This document shows positions 59,138 through 64,000 of a stretch of DNA of 64,000 nt, one piece after another. This DNA is from JALOTE01 sp031422195 (lineage in GTDB: Bacteria; Pseudomonadota; Alphaproteobacteria; Rhizobiales; Rhizobiaceae): assembly GCA_031422195.1 (NCBI GenBank), contig JANOPZ010000031.1:1-64000 (forward strand), given 5' to 3'. A model generated the notes under the pieces. It saw only the letters and a list, made by a program, of their open reading frames with translations. It made no database searches and had not been told where the DNA came from. Position numbers and translations under genes: made by a program. Numbering within the stretch: the stretch's first letter is position 1; each line of letters begins with the position of its first letter.

Positions 59138-60307
59138 ATGCCCATCAAAAACCGCATTGCAGAAATGCACGATGAAGTCACCGCTTGGCGGCGCGATTTG
59201 CATGAGCATCCGGAACTGTTGTTTGACACGCACCGCACGTCAGCCGTGGTGGCAGACAAGCTCAAAGAATTTGGCTGCGATGAGGTTGCTACCGGCATCG
59301 GGCGCACCGGCGTTGTCGGGGTGATTAAGGGCCGCGCGGACACAAAAGGCCGCGTTGTTGGCCTTCGCGCCGATATGGATGCGCTGCCGATTTTTGAGGC
59401 GACCGGTTTGCCATACGCGTCAAAAACCTCCGGCAAAATGCATGCTTGCGGCCATGACGGACACACTGCCATGTTGCTTGGTGCGGCCAAATATCTCAGC
59501 GAAACCCGCAATTTTGACGGCACCGTTGTTGTGATTTTCCAGCCCGCCGAAGAAGGCGGCGGCGGCGGGCGCGAAATGGTCAATGACGGCATGATGGAAC
59601 GTTTCAACATTCAAGAAGTTTACGGCATGCACAATATGCCTGGTCTGCCGATAGGCCAGTTTGCTATTCGCTCTGGCGCGTTTTTTGCTTCAGCTGACCA
59701 GTTTGTCATTGATGTTCAAGGCCGGGGCGGGCACGCAGCAAAGCCCAATGAGGCAATAGATACAACCTTGATTGCCAGCCATATCGTTGTTGCGTTGCAA
59801 ATGGTGGCGTCACGCATCATTGATCCTGTCAAAGCCGTTGTGGTATCGGTGACTTCGTTTGTCACTGAAAGTCAGGCGCATAATGTGATCCCCGAGCACG
59901 TTAAGCTAAAAGGGACCGTGCGCACGCTTGACGCCGATGTACGCGATCTGGCTGAAGCGCGCGTGATTTCAATTGCCGAAGCCACCGCTGCCGCGTTTGG
60001 TGCAAAGGCAAAAGTCACTTATTCGCGTGGCTATCCGGTGATGGTCAACGCGACACGCGAAACTGGTTTTGCAGCAGAAGCCGCCGCCAAAGTTTCCGGC
60101 CAGTTTGTTGATGTTAATTCGCCATCCATCATGGGCGGCGAGGATTTTGCCTATATGCTCAACGCACGGCCCGGTGCCTATATTTTGATGGGCAATGGCG
60201 ACACTGCGGGGCTGCATCACCCAGAATATAATTTTGATGATGATGCGATACCAATGGGTGCCAGCTGGTGGGCGGAAATGGCGGAAAGTAGAATGCCGGT
60301 TGGGTGA
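59138..60307 (+). CDS. M20 family amidohydrolase (hippurate hydrolase/aminoacylase-like)
   Basis: A 389-residue metallopeptidase. Dizinc motifs: H-A-C-G-H-D-G-H-T-A near residue 104 and P-A-E-E-G-G-G-G-G-R near residue 134 (catalytic Glu), with the dimerisation domain at about 185-295 and the final metal ligand in M-G-G-E-D-F-A-Y near residue 330. This is the M20D subgroup, usually N-acyl-amino-acid or hippurate hydrolases. AGGAG precedes the ATG. It follows the dpp ATPase gene by 65 bases on the same strand, so it may process what the transporter brings in. Confidence 0.9.
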   Translation: MPIKNRIAEMHDEVTAWRRDLHEHPELLFDTHRTSAVVADKLKEFGCDEVATGIGRTGVVGVIKGRADTKGRVVGLRADMDALPIFEATGLPYASKTSGKMHACGHDGHTAMLLGAAKYLSETRNFDGTVVVIFQPAEEGGGGGREMVNDGMMERFNIQEVYGMHNMPGLPIGQFAIRSGAFFASADQFVIDVQGRGGHAAKPNEAIDTTLIASHIVVALQMVASRIIDPVKAVVVSVTSFVTESQAHNVIPEHVKLKGTVRTLDADVRDLAEARVISIAEATAAAFGAKAKVTYSRGYPVMVNATRETGFAAEAAAKVSGQFVDVNSPSIMGGEDFAYMLNARPGAYILMGNGDTAGLHHPEYNFDDDAIPMGASWWAEMAESRMPVG

Positions 60308-60407
60308 ATACGGCAGCCGCCGGTTTTGGGAATTAGTCACCCCCGCCTCTTTTTTTGTGAGGGGGCCAGACTTTCTTCTAAACTACCAAAATCCGAAACA
60401 CGTCTGG

Positions 60408-60433
60408 GTCCCCGCAATAAATGCGAGGATGAC
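60408..60433. repeat. Dispersed palindromic repeat, copy 2
   Basis: Degenerate palindrome with core CCCGCAATAAATGCG then AGGATGAC; bases 60411-60433 match copy 1 (53240-53262) at 21 of 23. Its last base is the first base of the reverse-strand stop codon of the next gene. Together the two copies flank the peptide-uptake module. Confidence 0.75.
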
Positions 60434-60720
60434 TATGATCTGATATTTCGCCGCCGCAGCCGCAGCCACAAGTCGGCAAGGTGAGCCACAAAACCAAACG
60501 ATAGAAACACCAATATCCAAACCGGGTTTGCGTCACGCATCGCCGCGAGCAATGCGCAGAGCATGGCAATGCCGGAAACTGCGTTCGGGATCATCAAGGC
60601 CGGGCCAGATAATTTGCGTCCGAACCATATGAATACAGTCAGTTCACCAACCAAAATAAAAATGGAAATCAGCGCGACCAAGCCGTCATTAGTGAAAAAC
60701 GCAACGATTGAATTTAGCAT
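60433..60720 (-). CDS. Small membrane protein downstream of bchP
   Basis: A 95-residue protein with about three transmembrane helices (residues 13-32, 40-60 and 65-85) and a strongly basic tail (L-R-L-R-R-R-N-I-R-S). It follows bchP by six bases on the same strand and is thus likely in the photosynthesis transcript. No family motif is recognised. In several purple bacteria the gene after bchP is idi, of about 176 codons; this is not idi. Function unknown. Confidence 0.7.
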   Translation of the reverse strand: MLNSIVAFFTNDGLVALISIFILVGELTVFIWFGRKLSGPALMIPNAVSGIAMLCALLAAMRDANPVWILVFLSFGFVAHLADLWLRLRRRNIRS

Positions 60721-60726
60721 CTCGGG

Positions 60727-61947
60727 TCAAGCGTTTTTAGGACTGAAGCCCAAGAGCGTACGAACGTCTTTCACAAATACGCGCAGTTGCGCACGCCAAT
60801 CGCGTTTGGAAATTTTCTTATTGAGATAGCTTTCCCACGTCAGGCGCTGCACATCGGGGTCATCGCATAGCTTCACAAATTGTTCACGGCTTTTGTCATT
60901 TCGATACCAAATGGCTTGGAGCACACCGAGAATGAAAAACACTTTGCCGTGGGTTTTCATGAATTTTTTGCGGGCATGTTTAAGCGCGCCCGCTTTTCCG
61001 GTCGCCAAAAATTCAGCTGTGGCTTCAGCGCAAAGCTCGCCCGCCAGCATGGCATAATAAATGCCTTCGCCAGATGAGGGTGCAACCACACCGGCGCTGT
61101 CACCGGCGAGCAAAACGGCTTTGCCATCATCCCAGCGGCGCAGCGGTTTAAGCGGTAATGGCGCGCCTTCTTTGCGGATGGTTTTAGCATTAGCTAAACC
61201 GGCGCGCTCACGGAGAATGCGGGTGGCCTCTTTCATATCAAAGTCTTTATGCGCGGTGCCAACACCGATTGAGGCTTGGCCTCCATGCGGGAAAACCCAG
61301 CCGTAAAAATCAGGTGAAATTTTTCCTTCATAAATCACGTCGCAGCGGGCAGGGTGGTAATTTTCGGTGTCACTGGTAAGCGGGGCCTCAACGACTTCAT
61401 GGTAGGCGAGCACGTATTTCGGCGTTTTATTGGGGCCAAGGGCGGCTTTTCGCACAGGCGATTTTGCGCCGTCTGCCCCAATGATGGCGCGGGCTGTGTA
61501 AGTGACGGCTTCATGCTCAGCGGTTTTAGCTGCAAAATGCGCAACCACAGCGCCGTCGTCGCGGTAATCGAGCGATTTGAATGTGCCGGTGAATTTGGTG
61601 GCTCCCGCTGCATAGGCGCGTTCCCGCAAATAGGGGTCAAACGTATCGCGGTCGACCATGCCGACATAGCCGATGTCGCCAATGGCCATATCGATGAATT
61701 TGCCAGAAGGCGCAATCATACGGGCTGCGCCGATGCGGGCTTTGATCTGGCTCTCATGGATATTGAAATCGCGGATGGCTTTGGTGGGTATCGCGCCGCC
61801 ACAGGGTTTTACGCGGCCCTCGCGATCAACAAGCAAAACCTTTCTGCCGCGCAGTGCCAGCCATTCGGCGGCAATTGCTCCAGATGGTCCGCCGCCAACG
61901 ACAATCACATCAAAATCCGTAGCGGCTTGATTTTTTTTGGCCATCAT
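60727..61947 (-). CDS. bchP: Geranylgeranyl diphosphate/bacteriochlorophyllide reductase
   Basis: A 406-residue FAD-dependent reductase. N-terminal dinucleotide motif V-I-V-V-G-G-G-P-S-G-A-I-A-A near residue 15, C-G-G-A-I-P near residue 49, R-A-I-I-G-A-D-G-A-K-S near residue 155, and L-L-A-G-D-S-A-G-V-V near residue 278. These match BchP/ChlP. Known role: reduces the geranylgeranyl side chain of bacteriochlorophyll a to phytyl. Its start overlaps nothing but follows the PucC-like stop directly, with GGAG as ribosome site. It is part of the bchG-PucC-bchP run typical of photosynthesis gene clusters. Confidence 0.95.
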   Translation of the reverse strand: MMAKKNQAATDFDVIVVGGGPSGAIAAEWLALRGRKVLLVDREGRVKPCGGAIPTKAIRDFNIHESQIKARIGAARMIAPSGKFIDMAIGDIGYVGMVDRDTFDPYLRERAYAAGATKFTGTFKSLDYRDDGAVVAHFAAKTAEHEAVTYTARAIIGADGAKSPVRKAALGPNKTPKYVLAYHEVVEAPLTSDTENYHPARCDVIYEGKISPDFYGWVFPHGGQASIGVGTAHKDFDMKEATRILRERAGLANAKTIRKEGAPLPLKPLRRWDDGKAVLLAGDSAGVVAPSSGEGIYYAMLAGELCAEATAEFLATGKAGALKHARKKFMKTHGKVFFILGVLQAIWYRNDKSREQFVKLCDDPDVQRLTWESYLNKKISKRDWRAQLRVFVKDVRTLLGFSPKNA

Positions 61948-63342
61948 TTACTCCGCCGGTTGCAGCGTTAAAGAGGATTGAAATTGTGGGTTTGGTGCAT
62001 TTGCACCCGAATTTGTATCCGAATTTGCACCCGGGTTTGTACCCGAGTTTGCACCCATGCTGATGCGAACGGCGATGATTGCACTGACGACGAACAGACA
62101 CGCTTCGACGCCGAAAACGAGGGCATAAGAAAACGGAACATTTCCGGTTATGGCCTGTGTCACACTAACGCCAACTGTGCCACTAAAGCCCCCAAGGCCA
62201 AAAGCGATGGCTTGCGCTGCACCCCAAACGCCCATCCTTATTCCTTCGGCGTCGCCGTTTTTGTTGCCTTGTCCAGCAAGTGTCATCATTGCACCAATAG
62301 CAGCGATGGAAAACATGCCATTGAAAAAACCGAGTGCCATGACGTTGGCCTTAAGCGGCCAAAAGGCTGTTGCGCTGGCAGAGGCAGCAATGCCTGTCAA
62401 AGCCAACGCTGAACCAAGGCAGCCAACGATTGTGAAGCCCTTAAGCAGTTTGGGATTACGCCCAAAAGGCATAGTGCCAATAAGACCGACCAGAACCATG
62501 CCAATCAAAATGCCGCCGTGCTGCGTGCCAGAAAGGCTGGTGGTTTGTCCGGGCGTAAAGCCAAACAGCAGGCCGGCGAAAGGCTCTAGGATCAAATCCT
62601 GTGTGGAATAGGCCAGCATTGAGAGAAAGATGAAAATTGTGAAAAGCCGTGCTTCATTGTCAGCCCAAGTCTCGCGCAGCCGGTTGGCAAAACTTGTCGA
62701 AGCTTGTTGATGCTTGATTTCTTGCGCAACTGCGATGTTGGTTTTTTCAAGCCGGAACAACGCTAAAGCCGTGAGAGAAATGGCAATTGCGCCAGTAATC
62801 GCCGTGATTATGATCAGTCGCTGATGCGAATAGGGATCAAGCAATTTACCGGTTGTTGCCGCGGTGATCACGATACCGGCGATCATCATAATCCAGACAA
62901 TTGTTGCGGCGGCAGGTCGTTTGGCTGCAGGTGTGCGATTTGCGAGCAAGGCTAGCAGCGAAGTGCCCGCCGCTCCGATGCCCATGCCAATTAGGATGTA
63001 AGTCGCGCAGGCTAGCCCAAAGCCAGTCCAGAAGTGAGTGCCGATGATCAGTGTGGTTGAAGCTGCGCCAGTGCCAGCAAAAGCCAGCAAAGCGGTGCCA
63101 CCGACGATCCAGTGACTGCGTTTTGTTTTGCTGATATCGGAGCCATGGCCAAACAGTGGCCGTGAGAGTTGCACGGCATAATGCAGGCCAACAAGAAACC
63201 CTGGAACGATTGCTGCAAGCGATAATTCCACCACCATCACGCGGTTGAGCGTTGAGGTTGTCAACACCACCATAGCGCCCAGACAGGCTTGCACCAGACC
63301 AAGGCGCATAATCGAAAGCCAGCCGAATTGTTGAGCGTTCAT
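61948..63342 (-). CDS. PucC-like MFS protein (bch2/LhaA-type)
   Basis: A 464-residue membrane protein with about 12 transmembrane helices. The N terminus R-L-G-L-V-Q-A-C-L-G-A-M-V-V-L-T-T-S-T-L-N-R-V-M-V-V-E-L is that of PucC/BCH-family transporters, followed by G-H-G-S-D-I-S-K-T-K-R-S and S-T-Q-D-L-I-L-E-P. Known members help assembly of light-harvesting complexes or bacteriochlorophyll delivery. The start overlaps the bchG stop (ATGA). The C terminus after about residue 430 is a hydrophilic tail with repeats G-A-N-S, G-T-N-P, G-A-N-S, D-T-N-S, encoded by a 12-base tandem repeat (62000-62059). Confidence 0.92.
   Translation of the reverse strand: MNAQQFGWLSIMRLGLVQACLGAMVVLTTSTLNRVMVVELSLAAIVPGFLVGLHYAVQLSRPLFGHGSDISKTKRSHWIVGGTALLAFAGTGAASTTLIIGTHFWTGFGLACATYILIGMGIGAAGTSLLALLANRTPAAKRPAAATIVWIMMIAGIVITAATTGKLLDPYSHQRLIIITAITGAIAISLTALALFRLEKTNIAVAQEIKHQQASTSFANRLRETWADNEARLFTIFIFLSMLAYSTQDLILEPFAGLLFGFTPGQTTSLSGTQHGGILIGMVLVGLIGTMPFGRNPKLLKGFTIVGCLGSALALTGIAASASATAFWPLKANVMALGFFNGMFSIAAIGAMMTLAGQGNKNGDAEGIRMGVWGAAQAIAFGLGGFSGTVGVSVTQAITGNVPFSYALVFGVEACLFVVSAIIAVRISMGANSGTNPGANSDTNSGANAPNPQFQSSLTLQPAE
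62000..62059 (+). repeat. Five tandem 12-base units in the C-terminal tail of the PucC-like gene
   Basis: Units TTTGCACCCGAA, TTTGTATCCGAA, TTTGCACCCGGG, TTTGTACCCGAG and TTTGCACCCATG lie back to back. They encode a four-residue repeat, in frame, so slipped-strand change alters length but not frame. Confidence 0.9.
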
Positions 63343-64000
63343 CTGATCAACCCCGTGATTGAGGGTAAGGCCGTCGCTGTCACCATCATGCCGGTGACAT
63401 AAAGCAAAACGCCAAAGGCGCTGACACCAAGCGCGCGTTCAACAGGTTTGCGGCTGAACCAGTATAACAATGCCGCTTGCGCCAAAACCAAAATGCAAAC
63501 CGCTAATGCATGGGCGGGTTTGCTCCAATTGACGAGCAGTGCAATAACGGCAGCCTGTGCGCTCAGCATTGAAAACGCTGTCCAATCTGCCGCGCCGCGC
63601 GCGCCCAGCTGTACAGGCAGACTTCCAACGCCCAACTCTGTGTCGCCTTTGATGGCTTTGAAATCATTGAGCGTGAGAATGCCGTGAGCGCCAAAACCAT
63701 AGAGAAATGCCATGACGCAGGTTTGCCATGAGGGCAGAACACCTAAAGTTGCAGCAGCGGCGGTAAACCATGGCAGGCTCTCGTATGAAAAGCCCACGGC
63801 ACCATTTCCAAACCAGCCGTTGAGTTTCAGCCGGAAGGGCGGTGCGCTATAGGCCCAAGCGGCGGCAAGGCCAACAAGCGTAGCCAAAAACACCCAAAGG
63901 CCAAGTGTGACTGCAAAAGCTGCCGAAATGAATGTGCCTGCGATCGCAACATAAAGCCCCCAGCGGCCGGGCATACGGCCCGACGGAATAACGCGGTTTG
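63339..64000 (-). CDS. bchG: Bacteriochlorophyll synthase, 5' end beyond the window
   Basis: The C-terminal 220 or so residues of BchG, a UbiA-type prenyltransferase with about seven helices in the visible part. Just before the first internal Met (63974) the frame reads N-R-V-I-P-S-G-R, the conserved I-P-S-G-R segment, so translation continues past the window edge and the true start is outside. A-Y-S-A-P-P-F-R-L-K near residue 45 of the visible part and T-L-N-D-F-K-A-I-K-G-D near residue 102 are the second and third family motifs. Known role: attaches the geranylgeranyl tail to bacteriochlorophyllide. Its stop overlaps the PucC-like start by ATGA. Confidence 0.95.
   Translation of the reverse strand, partial: NRVIPSGRMPGRWGLYVAIAGTFISAAFAVTLGLWVFLATLVGLAAAWAYSAPPFRLKLNGWFGNGAVGFSYESLPWFTAAAATLGVLPSWQTCVMAFLYGFGAHGILTLNDFKAIKGDTELGVGSLPVQLGARGAADWTAFSMLSAQAAVIALLVNWSKPAHALAVCILVLAQAALLYWFSRKPVERALGVSAFGVLLYVTGMMVTATALPSITGLIR

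Noticed and set aside
60335..60372. C-rich and G-rich stretch after the M20 gene as an intrinsic terminator
   Set aside because: Only about five base pairs form and the T run lies in the loop, not after the stem.
62000..62059. CRISPR-like tandem repeat
   Set aside because: Units are 12 bases, back to back without spacers, and in frame in a gene, so it is a coding repeat.
63339..63974. Start of bchG at the first Met of the visible frame (63974)
   Set aside because: The frame continues upstream with the conserved I-P-S-G-R segment, so that Met is internal and the gene is cut by the window edge.

Overview
The window looks like chromosomal DNA of a marine-type anoxygenic phototroph of the order Hyphomicrobiales (Rhizobiales), base composition near 50% GC. 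The clues are an Omp10-type lipoprotein, a rhizobial-type CpdR, an Irr-like iron box at hemH, a complete rhizobial-style aglEFGAK alpha-glucoside operon, a ROSE-like RNA thermometer, a candidate SuhB/MmgR-like sRNA, and a bacteriochlorophyll block (bchG, PucC-like, bchP) at the right edge. I cannot name genus or species. I see no insertion sequence, prophage, rRNA or CRISPR; gene order and codon use look uniform.

Layout. 1-4720: sarcosine oxidase genes soxD-soxA-soxG behind a cupin gene and a small secreted protein; soxB is not in the window. 4730-9590: MaoC-type hydratase, tRNA-Val(GAC), cpdR, an N-formylglutamate amidohydrolase-type gene, a minus-strand sRNA candidate, hisN, a lysophospholipase-like hydrolase, and an hsp20 gene behind a thermometer-like leader. 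9646-12272: a four-gene bufferin-type RiPP operon bufA-bufB-bufC-doxX (minus strand), a modified-cysteine metal-binding peptide system. 12402-19940: threonine aldolase, then gltB-gltD. 19941-28252: envelope genes (degenerate SGNH protein, MltB-type transglycosylase, GalU, large beta-barrel protein, KdsD) plus hemH and omp10. 28368-36185: homospermidine synthase, a haem-dependent demethylase-like protein, oligoendopeptidase F, a sigma-54 activator, and a DUF882 peptidase with a long Ala/Pro-rich tail. 36191-42495: eda, trhO, a DUF533 protein, an aminotransferase, GNAT, SDR, a small membrane protein and a DenD-like dehydrogenase. 42474-45085: NicO-type Ni/Co exporter, DUF1007 protein and a LysR regulator.

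45209-53206 is the agl locus: a LacI regulator diverging from a binding protein, two permeases, an alpha-glucosidase and an ATPase, with two copies of a ten-base LacI-type palindrome in the control region. 53285-60307 is a peptide-uptake module: dppA-dppB-dppC on minus, a fused dppD-dppF ATPase and an M20 amidohydrolase on plus, flanked on both sides by copies of one palindromic repeat. 60433-64000 is the edge of a photosynthesis gene cluster.

The most interesting non-coding signals are the sRNA candidate at 6938-7018, the Shine-Dalgarno-masking hairpin before hsp20, the iron box before hemH, the paired agl operators, and nested palindromes between the divergent dpp transcripts. The best protein system is the bufferin operon. 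All family assignments are from reading motifs by eye; no database search was run.
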